From Candidatus Odinarchaeota archaeon (GTDB lineage Archaea; Asgardarchaeota; Baldrarchaeia; Baldrarchaeales; DXJG01), in assembly GCA_021158895.1 (NCBI GenBank), contig JAGGSW010000102.1, positions 1 to 11,167 of the forward strand: 11,167 nucleotides of DNA, in the 5' to 3' direction. The notes beneath the pieces are model-generated. The model saw only the letters and a program-made list of their open reading frames with translations, ran no database searches and was not told where the DNA came from. Of this stretch, positions 1 to 6,681 are shown piece by piece. Position 1 is the first letter of the stretch, and the number at the start of each line of letters is the position of its first letter. The position numbers and the translations under genes are program-made.

Positions 1-2
1 TT

Positions 3-59
3 ACTGTTTGGGGTGCAACAGTAATCCCCATACTCCTAAAACTAATAGGAGCAATATAA
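3..59 (+). CDS. Possible 3' end of a membrane protein gene (partial)
   Basis: The third frame is open from the left edge of the window for 18 codons and then stops with TAA. The peptide is almost entirely hydrophobic (TVWGATVIPILLKLIGAI), as expected for the last transmembrane helix of a polytopic membrane protein whose body lies outside the window. The other two plus frames give less protein-like peptides. With only 18 residues the family cannot be named. In a glycan locus a flippase or integral membrane transferase would be unsurprising, but this is a guess. Confidence 0.3.
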   Translation, partial: TVWGATVIPILLKLIGAI

Positions 60-200
60 CTGTTTGCGGCTGGTTTTACTTACATCATTTATTTAATGTA
101 CTACTAGCTCTTATCTCTGGCTCTTATCTGATGTATGTTCGTATGATTTTGAATGTATAAATATTGTAATTCATTATAGAAGGATGATTGTAGTGTTGTT

Positions 201-341
201 ATGAGGAATTATGAGTTTGTTTCCCTAAATTTTGTGGTAAGTTTAATGGCATGGATGAAAAATCATAATCGTCTGGTTGCTGAGAAATTGGGTAGAAATG
301 CTTTTAAGTATGAAACGGAAATTACAAGTATTTTTATCTAG
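201..341 (+). CDS. Possible small ORF of 46 codons, unrecognised
   Basis: An ATG-started frame runs 46 codons to TAG and overlaps the last codons of the opposing DUF1616 gene. A TATA-like element (GTATAAAT, about 155-162) lies roughly 40 bp upstream. An AGGA motif sits at 181-184, but its spacing to the ATG is about 16 bases, too long for a normal ribosome binding site. The peptide begins MRNYEFVSLN, is mildly basic in its middle and has no motif I recognise. It is the only candidate in the 278 bp between the gene tail at 59 and the DUF1616 stop at 338. It could equally be chance or a relic. Confidence 0.2.
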   Translation: MRNYEFVSLNFVVSLMAWMKNHNRLVAEKLGRNAFKYETEITSIFI

Positions 342-922
342 GCTTTTAGTAGGAGTTTGTGGTATGAGAATTTTCTTATTGTTGCTGTTATTGTTAGGAG
401 TGTGGTTAGTGTTGCTAGGGCTGTGAATATTGGTGTTAGTCTTATGCCCCACGGAGTGTAGTTTAAAACTAGTCCTACTAGGGGTACTAGGGCTAAGCTT
501 AATCCTATGGATAGGGCTAATCTTTCTAGCGGTTCCAGATCTTCTTCTTTGGGGTATAGGGTTTCTATCAACGTGTGACCTGGCAGGTAAAGGATGAAGA
601 GAGAACCTAACGCGTACCTAACGTATATGTAGGGTGGGTTTTGCGGGAGCAGGTAGATTGCTGCGGCTGTTAAAGTTATTAAGATTATTATTGACCAGAA
701 CCATGCCCCATATGTTGAGAAGAGGTATTCTGTTAATGTCTTCGGTGGATTTGGGTCTTCTAATTCTATTTCCCCTCTTTTCCATAGGTTGTAAACATAT
801 TTTGTTGCTTCATGCTTTTTCAAATTTAGTTTTGTAGCTATTTCTTCTACTGTTTCCTTTAGTGTTAATGTTTTTGTGTGTTGAATGATGTTGAGAACCT
901 TTTTCTCGATCTCTTTTTCCAT
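338..922 (-). CDS. DUF1616-type membrane protein with winged-helix-like N-terminus
   Basis: This is a 194-residue integral membrane protein. Residues 1-55 are hydrophilic and look like a small winged-helix module (KETVEEIATKLNLKKHEATK, then LWKRGEIEL). A transmembrane helix near 72-93 follows, and then the DUF1616 hallmarks: a YVRYALGSLFILYLPGHTL-like segment, LERLALSIGLSLALVPL, and LNYTPWGIRL. DUF1616 has no established biochemical role; members occur in archaea, often near surface-glycan genes. The start was set at ATG 922, because GGTGAG lies just upstream (926-931). The frame stays open upstream to 1060, but that extension looks non-coding and would run through the promoter. Longer relatives carry a C-terminal beta-rich ectodomain that is absent here; a similar domain is present in the divergent neighbour. 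Confidence 0.8.
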   Translation of the reverse strand: MEKEIEKKVLNIIQHTKTLTLKETVEEIATKLNLKKHEATKYVYNLWKRGEIELEDPNPPKTLTEYLFSTYGAWFWSIIILITLTAAAIYLLPQNPPYIYVRYALGSLFILYLPGHTLIETLYPKEEDLEPLERLALSIGLSLALVPLVGLVLNYTPWGIRLTPIFTALATLTTLLTITATIRKFSYHKLLLKA

Positions 923-977
923 AGGCTCACCAATTAGTTTAGAGTTACATGAAATACTGTACATATGATGTATGGTA

Positions 978-988
978 TTTTTATATGG
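978..988. promoter_or_regulatory. TATA element shared by the divergent membrane-protein genes
   Basis: The 117 bp between the divergent starts at 922 and 1040 hold one strong AT element that reads TTTATATG on the plus strand and CATATAAAAA on the minus strand. It lies about 53 bp from the plus start and 56 bp from the minus start, so it can serve either direction with a short leader. An 8-bp direct repeat TATGGTAT (971-978 and 984-991) flanks it and could bind a regulator. One shared TATA region would make the two genes compete or be co-regulated. Confidence 0.45.
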
Positions 989-1039
989 TATGTTGGATTT
1001 ATGTGTTTGTAGTTGAGGTATTGAAGTTGGTGGTATTTC

Positions 1040-2059
1040 TTGGGTAGAAATATAGCTCATGTATTTGCTGTTATGATTTTAATTTTCATGATGCTGTTTC
1101 AGTTTATTTCTGTAATAGCTTTATCTTCACCTCGAGGCTTGCTGCGTGAAGAAAATGTTAATAAAGTTGATGTTACGGTGGATGATGCTCGGAGAAAGGT
1201 TTATGATGCGTATGCTGCTGTTGTTGATGCTGAAGCTAGTGGGGGTAATGTAACCGATCTTGTCAATCGTCTTAATGAGGCTATAGAGCTTATTAGGCTT
1301 GCTGAAAACACTTCTGACCCTGAACAGGCTTCTGTTTTTGTTGAGCAGGCTGTTAGTATTGCTGATGATGTTTTAAGTGAGGTGGGTGAGGTTAAAGAGG
1401 AAGGGTTGGCTTTGAGGAGGTTTCATTTGTTTTTAAGTGTTTTTTCTGTTAGTTTGCTTGTTGTTTCAGGTGTTTTAGTCTATTTTTATGGTCCTAGGGT
1501 TTTTTGGGGTCTTTGGGTTAGAATTAAAGGTAATTGGAAGGTTAAAAGTAGTGGCAGTAAGAGGTCTAGGAGAGGGTGGCTTGTTGATGAGGAGGTTTTT
1601 GCTGTTGTTTTAGCTATTCTCGTTATTGTATGTGTTTTTGTGATGTCGCAGATGTTTTATGCTGGTAGGGTTGTTGAACCTTTTTCTCAGTTGGCTGTTC
1701 TTGGTCCTGATAAGAAGTTGGGTGGATATCTAAGTGAAGTCCGCGTTGGTGAGAAATTTAAGCTTTATATGTATGTGAGGAATTATATGGGTCGTGTTAT
1801 GTACTATATTGTTTACATAAAGCTGGGAAATAGGAGTGTGCCTCTTAATCTTACTTATCCTTATCCTGCTCCTGTGATTGCTAGGTTTGAGAGAATATTG
1901 ATGTATAATGAGTCTTGGGTTTTTCCTATTTATTTGGTGATGAATAAAACTGGGATAAATTATAGGATTGTATTTGAACTTTGGATTTATAACGAAACGA
2001 TTGCAAGTGAACAGTTTTACCAAAGGACGTGCCAACTTTGGCTAAATGTTACAGAATAG
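1040..2059 (+). CDS. Multi-pass surface membrane protein with DUF1616-like ectodomain
   Basis: This 339-residue protein begins with a hydrophobic signal anchor (about 5-28). A helical, probably coiled-coil external stretch follows (about 40-125, rich in DAxxAVxxAE-like heptads). Next come a helix at about 130-150, a very basic loop (KVKSSGSKRSRRG) and another helix at about 185-205. The C-terminal domain (206-339) is beta-rich, beginning with AVLGPDKKLGGY and VRVGEKFKLYMYVRN. This is the pattern I associate with the ectodomain of long DUF1616 proteins. Eight N-x-S/T sequons occur, six of them between residues 264 and 336, suggesting heavy N-glycosylation outside the cell. The TTG at 1040 is preceded by GGTGGT (1029-1034); ATG 1073 is an alternative that would shorten the anchor. 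It diverges from the DUF1616 gene and probably works with it. Function unknown. Confidence 0.7.
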   Translation: MGRNIAHVFAVMILIFMMLFQFISVIALSSPRGLLREENVNKVDVTVDDARRKVYDAYAAVVDAEASGGNVTDLVNRLNEAIELIRLAENTSDPEQASVFVEQAVSIADDVLSEVGEVKEEGLALRRFHLFLSVFSVSLLVVSGVLVYFYGPRVFWGLWVRIKGNWKVKSSGSKRSRRGWLVDEEVFAVVLAILVIVCVFVMSQMFYAGRVVEPFSQLAVLGPDKKLGGYLSEVRVGEKFKLYMYVRNYMGRVMYYIVYIKLGNRSVPLNLTYPYPAPVIARFERILMYNESWVFPIYLVMNKTGINYRIVFELWIYNETIASEQFYQRTCQLWLNVTE

Positions 2060-2193
2060 TAACTTTTAGGGAAAACAGAGTCTTAGGTTTGCTTTTATAA
2101 TGTTTAGTTTAAAGTGCTCATATTTTAACTAAGATGAATGAGTCGTAGCAATCGCTTTGAATATCTTTTTGCGTGATATGGTATTTGACAGTT

Positions 2194-2205
2194 AAAAACT
2201 AAAAA
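2194..2205 (-). terminator. Oligo-T terminator after the GT4 gene
   Basis: Directly after the stop codon, read on the minus strand, come two T5 tracts separated by AG (TTTTTAGTTTTT). Archaeal RNA polymerase terminates on oligo-T tracts of this kind without needing a hairpin. The site lies in the 146-bp gap between convergent genes. Confidence 0.5.
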
Positions 2206-3414
2206 CTACATGGAATATGAGGTGAATTGTTCACTATTTTGTTCTTTCCATATTTTTAACATCTTTTTGATCTCTTTTTGGATGTTGAATTCTCTTTCTA
2301 TTTTCTTTTTTCCGTTTTCTCCCATTTTTCTTCTCAGATCCTCGTTTTCGAGTAGAAGTTTTATGGCTTCGGCTAGTTGGTTGACGTTTCTGGGTTCGAC
2401 TAGTAAGCCTTCTTTTCCGTTTTCTATGATTTCAGGTATTCCGGCAAGTTTTGTTGATATGACGGGTATTTTTAGGTACATTGCTTCCATTAGGGATACG
2501 GGTGTGCTGTCCATGTCGTTGTTTTTGCTTTTTACGCATGGTAGGATGAATAAAGTGGCTTTGCTTAGCTCTTTCATTAAAGATGCGTCATCTAAGCTTC
2601 CTAGAAGTTTTACATTTTTTTCTAAACCGAGTAGGGAGATCATTTTCTTTAGTATGTTTTCTAACTCCCCGGATCCTATGATTCTATACTGTATTTTGGG
2701 GAATTGTTTCACTAATTTTTTTACTGCTAGTATGCCGTATTTAATTCCCTTTTTCTTTTGTAGTCTTGCTACGGTTAGAATGGTGTAGTCTTCTGGGTTT
2801 CTTTTGATTTTCTGTAGTTTACTGATGATAGGGCATGGTCTAACTACTTGTATTTTTCCCTTTTTCACTTTGGTTAATTCGTGTAGGTATTTTTTGTTGT
2901 AGTAAGATGGAACAAACGTAGCAAGGGAGTTTGAGATTCTTAATTTCAGCATCGATACATTTGGTTTAACAAATATGTCAGCTGCATGTGCGGTAAACGT
3001 GTAGGGTGTTTTTATTGTTTTAGACATTAACATGGCGGTTTGTGTTGGTGTTCCGTTGAAATGTGCATGTAAAATATCTAAATCGAGTTTATTTGCTATT
3101 TTGGAGAAATGTTTGGAGGCTTTGATGGCTAATAACTTGTTAGCTATGTTTTCGGTGGTGTAGTTCCATTTTAGTTTTTCCACTATTTTTGATCCATATT
3201 TTACAATGTTCCTACTTTTCTTGCGGCCCAATAGGTAGTGGACGTTTTCTAAAATGTTAAATCTTTTTACTTCTTCGTGTGTGTGTTCTTCGTTAGGATT
3301 TGAAATAGAAAATACTATTACTTCATGCCCCTGTTTTTTTAATTCTACTATTTCATTTAGTATAAATGTTTCAGAGAGTTTTGGGAAAAGCCCTAGTACA
3401 TATCCGATTCTCAT
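2206..3414 (-). CDS. GT4-family glycosyltransferase (GT-B fold, WcaL-like)
   Basis: This 402-residue enzyme is predicted to transfer a sugar from a nucleotide-sugar donor onto a surface glycan or lipid-linked precursor on the cytoplasmic face. The N-terminal acceptor half starts with RIGYVLGLFPKLSETFI, the sequence found in colanic-acid WcaL-type transferases, and has HAHF at 116-119. The C-terminal donor half has ILTVARLQKKKG, RIIGSGEL and the family signature DSTPVSLMEAM. In that EX7E-type motif the first acidic residue is Asp302 rather than Glu; Glu310 is intact. Length is normal for the family. ATG 3414 is preferred over TTG 3426, because the TTGAGG at 3421-3426 is itself the ribosome binding site, six bases from the ATG. 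The gene is monocistronic, with its own TATA box and oligo-T terminator. Donor and acceptor cannot be told from sequence. Confidence 0.88.
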   Translation of the reverse strand: MRIGYVLGLFPKLSETFILNEIVELKKQGHEVIVFSISNPNEEHTHEEVKRFNILENVHYLLGRKKSRNIVKYGSKIVEKLKWNYTTENIANKLLAIKASKHFSKIANKLDLDILHAHFNGTPTQTAMLMSKTIKTPYTFTAHAADIFVKPNVSMLKLRISNSLATFVPSYYNKKYLHELTKVKKGKIQVVRPCPIISKLQKIKRNPEDYTILTVARLQKKKGIKYGILAVKKLVKQFPKIQYRIIGSGELENILKKMISLLGLEKNVKLLGSLDDASLMKELSKATLFILPCVKSKNNDMDSTPVSLMEAMYLKIPVISTKLAGIPEIIENGKEGLLVEPRNVNQLAEAIKLLLENEDLRRKMGENGKKKIEREFNIQKEIKKMLKIWKEQNSEQFTSYSM

Positions 3415-3452
3415 TTTTGTCCTCAAATTTAACTTTGGCTGATATTATGTTT

Positions 3453-3460
3453 GTATAAAG
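3453..3460 (-). promoter_or_regulatory. TATA box of the GT4 gene
   Basis: On the minus strand the sequence is CTTTATAC, about 40 bp upstream of the ATG at 3414. Transcription would begin near 3430 and leave a short leader containing the GAGG ribosome binding site. Confidence 0.45.
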
Positions 3461-3963
3461 CTATTTTTCAATTAAAATTTTGCTAATGATCTGCTTTATG
3501 GTAATGGCACGGATCAGTGCTTAGTGTTCTTAGAAGAAAGATTTCTTAAATTGAGATTTAACGGTTGTTTATGGGGTTTTGGATCTTAACGTAAATATGG
3601 GTTTGAAACTTTGGATCGTAAGGAAGAAAGAAACATAAAAGGTTTAAACTGTTCGTTAAGTGGAAAGTTTTGTCAATGTTTGGAGATATAAGTTTAGGTG
3701 CTTAAGTAAAGGAGAGTAATGGAATTAGATATTCATGTTAGTGACGTTTTTCCGTATTTTAAAAACTAACAAAATCGGATAGAATTTATGACTTTAATAA
3801 GGCTTTAAATTTGAACTAGATTGTATCATATGTTTTAATGACAGATCTATATAAGGCTGACTAGCTGAATTGAGTCGAATTCCAATTAAATTTAATTACG
3901 TAATCTTTTAATATTAACTTGTGTAGTCATTAAAAAGTCAATAAAGCTGTTTGGGAGGATACT
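3461..3963. other. Long intergenic region without a convincing gene
   Basis: About 500 bp separate the two divergent glycosyltransferase genes. All six frames are broken and I see no tRNA, repeat array or mobile-element remnant. The only coding-like signal is a 16-codon ORF (3719-3769, plus) with a good GGAG four bases upstream. A TATA-like element at 3846-3856 and a strong GGGAGGAT at about 3953-3960 belong to the GT2 gene. The stretch is long for an archaeal intergenic region and could hold an untranslated RNA, a relic gene, or simply spacer. Confidence 0.5.
3846..3856 (+). promoter_or_regulatory. Candidate TATA box of the GT2 gene
   Basis: TCTATATAAGG matches the archaeal TATA pattern on the plus strand. 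It lies about 110 bp upstream of ATG 3964, so a leader of roughly 85 nt would result, longer than usual in archaea. A weaker AT element (TTTTAATATTAA, about 3906-3917) is nearer and is an alternative. Confidence 0.3.
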
Positions 3964-4764
3964 ATGTGTACTGTTAGTGTGATAATTCCAACCTTTAATA
4001 GGGCTCATACTCTTTGTAGAGCCGTTAATAGTGTTCTTAACCAAACTTTCCGCGACTTAGAGGTTATTATAGTTGACGATGATTCAAAAGACAACACTGA
4101 GGAAATTTTGAGGAAGTTTAATGACTCTAGGGTTGTTTATGTGAAGCATAAGTCAAATAGGGGTGCTGGAGCTGCAAGAAATACTGGAATTAAAAATGCT
4201 GAAGGAAAATACATAGCTTTTTTAGATTCTGATGATGAATGGCTGCCAGTAAAATTAGAAAAACAGCTGAAAAAGATAGAGCGGGCGAACAATCGGGTTG
4301 GACTTATCTATACTGGTTTCAGCGTTCTTAGTGAAAATGGGAGGAAAATTTTAGATTGGACTCCTAAAATAGAGGGAAGAGTGTTTGATAGGCTTTTAGA
4401 GGGAAACTATTTGGGAACCACTTCAACAGTTTTGCTTCGACGTGAATGTTTTGATGAGGTTGGGTTTTTTGATGAAAGTTTGAAAAGTTGTCAAGATTGG
4501 GATATGTGGATAAGGGTTGCAAGGAAGTATGAGTTTAGATGCATTCCAGAGCCTTTGGTAAAATATTATATTATGAGGGATAGTATTAGTAAAGCTCTTA
4601 AAAAGAGGTTTCGTGGTCATCTTGCAGTTTTTCGTAAGTGCAAAGAGTATGTTTCACAGGATAGCTATTCAAGGATTGAATATTATTTTAAGATTGCTAA
4701 ATTAACATTTATAAGGATATTATGGGCAACAGGGGAAATATTGCTCTTTAAAATTTTAAGATAA
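3964..4764 (+). CDS. GT2-family glycosyltransferase (GT-A fold)
   Basis: This 266-residue inverting glycosyltransferase is of the WcaA/GT2 type and probably adds a sugar to a surface polysaccharide or N-glycan precursor at the cytoplasmic face of the membrane. The whole Rossmann-like GT-A domain is visible: VSVIIPTFNRA at the N-terminus, the nucleotide-binding VDDDS (37-41), RGAGAARNTGI (66-76), the metal-binding DSDD (88-91), and QDWDMW (177-182), which holds the probable catalytic base. No transmembrane helix is evident; the last 30 residues are amphipathic and could touch the membrane. The start is firm: ATG follows GGGAGGAT at normal spacing. The gene stands alone, flanked by a 500-bp gap and a 290-bp gap, with T-rich sequence after the stop. 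Substrate unknown. Confidence 0.9.
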   Translation: MCTVSVIIPTFNRAHTLCRAVNSVLNQTFRDLEVIIVDDDSKDNTEEILRKFNDSRVVYVKHKSNRGAGAARNTGIKNAEGKYIAFLDSDDEWLPVKLEKQLKKIERANNRVGLIYTGFSVLSENGRKILDWTPKIEGRVFDRLLEGNYLGTTSTVLLRRECFDEVGFFDESLKSCQDWDMWIRVARKYEFRCIPEPLVKYYIMRDSISKALKKRFRGHLAVFRKCKEYVSQDSYSRIEYYFKIAKLTFIRILWATGEILLFKILR

Positions 4765-4766
4765 TG

Positions 4767-4810
4767 TTTTAAGTGTTATTTTAATTTGATTTCATGTTTT
4801 CCCTCTCTTT
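4767..4810 (+). terminator. T-rich terminator region after the GT2 gene
   Basis: Just after the TAA the plus strand has repeated T4 tracts (TGTTTT, TTATTTT, CATGTTTT) followed by a pyrimidine run. This resembles an archaeal oligo-T terminator, but no tract exceeds four T residues, so the call is weak. Confidence 0.3.
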
Positions 4811-4938
4811 GCTGGTAACTGTTTAAGTTTTTTCGTTTTAACATTTCTTGTTGGCTGAAAGCTTTTGTCTAAAACAATATGAGAGGATATTTAATGAGGA
4901 TGTAGAACTAAAAAGCTTTGGACATTTTAATTCGGGAG

Positions 4939-4962
4939 TATATCAAAAATCGTTTTGATATA
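4939..4962. promoter_or_regulatory. Perfect 10-bp inverted repeat upstream of hydrolase operon
   Basis: The arms TATATCAAAA and TTTTGATATA are exact reverse complements around a 4-base centre ATCG. The element ends about 10 bp before the TATA-like sequence at 4973-4980 and about 97 bp before the preferred start codon. Placement just upstream of the TATA box suggests an activator or repressor operator; an AT-rich RNA hairpin is less likely because the site should precede the transcription start. Confidence 0.5.
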
Positions 4963-4972
4963 TTATCGAAAG

Positions 4973-4980
4973 TTTATATT
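4973..4980 (+). promoter_or_regulatory. TATA box of the plus-strand hydrolase operon
   Basis: TTTATATT on the plus strand matches the archaeal TATA pattern. Transcription would start near 5003. That places the ATG at 5029 and the preferred TTG at 5059 in the message, with the GGTGAG ribosome binding site retained. Confidence 0.45.
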
Positions 4981-5048
4981 TATAGTGCTAGGTGTTTTCT
5001 AATTTATTTAGGGTAAGTTTTATTTGTAATGGTTGATTGTATTGTTGT

Positions 5049-5054
5049 GGTGAG
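5049..5054 (+). promoter_or_regulatory. Ribosome binding site GGTGAG deciding the hydrolase start
   Basis: GGTGAG stands four bases before TTG 5059. The upstream in-frame ATG 5029 has no comparable signal. Initiation at 5059 gives the N-terminus (M)KVILVGVDGA, which is where this family normally begins. Confidence 0.5.
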
Positions 5055-5058
5055 TTAT

Positions 5059-6618
5059 TTGAAAGTTATTTTAGTTGGGGTGGATGGCGCTACATACTGG
5101 GTAATAAGAGAATTGCTTCCTAGACTTAAAGGTTTTAACAAATTGACGGAAGAAGGCGTCGTATGCGGTTTAAGGACTACTTTACCGCCTTTAAGTAGTT
5201 GTGCTTGGGCTAGTATTTATACTGGTGTTAGACCTAGTAGGCATGGTTTATTTGATTTTGTTGGTATTGGGAATGATTATGGTGTTCATGGTATGGGTTT
5301 TGTTAATGCTTTGAGATATCCTGTTTTTTGGAGTTTACTTGGGAAATTTGGTTTTAGAAGTGTTGTTGTAAATCCCCCCATGATTTATCCGGCTTTTAAG
5401 GTTAATGGAGTTTTGGTTTCTGGTTGGCCTTCTCCCAAGCTGTCTGTTTATCCTAGTAGATTTGGGAAAATTTTGAGGGAAGTCGGTTATAGGATTGATG
5501 TTGATGGTTTGGAGGGGCGTTTTAGGAAAGACCCTGATGGTACTGTGGATGATTTGGTTGAGGTTGCTAAGGTTCGTGGTGAAGCTTGTTTTAGACTCTC
5601 TGAAGAGCTTGGAAATTGGGATTTGATGTTTCCTGTTTTCACTATTTGTGACAGGATTCAACATTTTGCCTTGGGCCGTAATGGGTGGAGAAAATGGGTT
5701 CTGAAAGCTTACAGGGTTGTTGATGAATTTATTCAACGTGCCTTAAGATTGTTAAGGGATGAAGATGAGGGCTTATTGTTTATTGTTTCTGATCACGGTT
5801 TTCAACCTATTAGGAAAACTTTTCTTGTGAATTCTTGGCTTGTGAAAAAGGGTTTTGCTAAGTTGAGATACAGTCATTTTCGCTCTTTGATTAGGGAGTA
5901 TATTGTGAATGGTATTAGTTTGAGAACTATTTATTGGGGCGCTTCTCATAAGAGGCTTGCTAGTTTAGTTGGAAAAATTAATAATTTGTTTTTGGGCGGT
6001 GCACCTAAGCGCGGGAGATTTAGTATAAATGATTTTGTTTTGCGTAAAACCTTGGCTTTTGCTTCCGGTACTATTAGTCCTGCCACCTTCATTTGGATTA
6101 ATGATGACAGGTTTAGATATTTCGCTATTAAACGTTCAAAGAAAAATCTTGTAAAAGAGAAACTTATTGATGCACTTTTAGATATTAAGGATGGCAGTAA
6201 AGAGAATATAGTGCGTGATGTTGTGGATGTTGAAAATCTTTACGATGAAAACGGGCAAAGTAACCTTGTTTCCCCAGATTTAATGGTTATTGCAAACAAT
6301 GAATATACCATTGACCCCTGGTATGTTAGCTCGAGCTATGTGGTTAGTCCAAGTGTTTATAGGCATGGAGACCATAGCTTTGAAGGTGTTTTTGCTGCCG
6401 CTGGCCCATCCGTTAATCGTTTAAGAGATTTTGATTTTTGTGGCGTCTTAGACATAGCTCCCACAATTTTAAACCTTTTTAATATTGACACTCCCCCATG
6501 GATGGATGGAATTTCACTAATTGACCCAGACCTGTTGCTAAAGTCCCGTTTAAAGAATAGCTTAAAGATTAAGGTAAAAATTATTGAAAGGAAAATGCGC
6601 GGGACTTCAAGGAAATAA
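5059..6618 (+). CDS. Alkaline-phosphatase-superfamily hydrolase (phosphodiesterase / nucleotide pyrophosphatase type)
   Basis: This is a 519-residue two-metal hydrolase of the type I phosphodiesterase/nucleotide pyrophosphatase group, a superfamily that cleaves phosphate or sulfate esters. The metal and catalytic residues are in order: Asp9 in VILVGVDGA, nucleophile region LPPLSSCAW with Ser46, Asp198 and His202 in CDRIQH, Asp245-His246 in SDHG, and His439 in RHGDH. Relatives usually have Thr as nucleophile (PPxTxPAW); Ser here, with Cys in place of the Pro, is unusual. No signal peptide is seen, so the enzyme should be cytoplasmic. TTG 5059 is chosen for its ribosome binding site and family fit; ATG 5029 would add ten residues. 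It is probably co-transcribed with the small protein gene 63 bp downstream. Converging sulfate-activation genes suggest a sulfated or adenylylated substrate, but this is inferred. A role in phospho-sugar or surface-glycan metabolism remains possible. Confidence 0.82.
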   Translation: MKVILVGVDGATYWVIRELLPRLKGFNKLTEEGVVCGLRTTLPPLSSCAWASIYTGVRPSRHGLFDFVGIGNDYGVHGMGFVNALRYPVFWSLLGKFGFRSVVVNPPMIYPAFKVNGVLVSGWPSPKLSVYPSRFGKILREVGYRIDVDGLEGRFRKDPDGTVDDLVEVAKVRGEACFRLSEELGNWDLMFPVFTICDRIQHFALGRNGWRKWVLKAYRVVDEFIQRALRLLRDEDEGLLFIVSDHGFQPIRKTFLVNSWLVKKGFAKLRYSHFRSLIREYIVNGISLRTIYWGASHKRLASLVGKINNLFLGGAPKRGRFSINDFVLRKTLAFASGTISPATFIWINDDRFRYFAIKRSKKNLVKEKLIDALLDIKDGSKENIVRDVVDVENLYDENGQSNLVSPDLMVIANNEYTIDPWYVSSSYVVSPSVYRHGDHSFEGVFAAAGPSVNRLRDFDFCGVLDIAPTILNLFNIDTPPWMDGISLIDPDLLLKSRLKNSLKIKVKIIERKMRGTSRK

Positions 6619-6681
6619 CTTCTTTCACACAAATATTTTTATGTTAGTTATGTAGATTTGATGTTTTGGAGGTTGATTGAT

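Noticed and set aside
923..1060. N-terminal extension of the DUF1616 protein to a start at 1060
   Set aside because: The extension runs through the promoter, overlaps the divergent gene, has no protein-like composition, and ATG 922 has its own GGTGAG.
2210..2788. A 192-codon open frame on the plus strand opposite the GT4 gene
   Set aside because: It is the antisense shadow of a clear glycosyltransferase; its peptide is Phe/Ser-rich with no domain and no ribosome binding site.
4857..4922. Repeated AAAGCTTT sequences at about 4858 and 4914
   Set aside because: AAAGCTTT is self-palindromic and short; two copies in AT-rich DNA need no special explanation.
5335..5736. A 133-codon minus-strand frame inside the plus-strand hydrolase gene
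   Set aside because: The hydrolase frame has complete catalytic motifs across this stretch; the antisense peptide is low-complexity (Asn, Ile, Lys, Pro) and looks non-coding.
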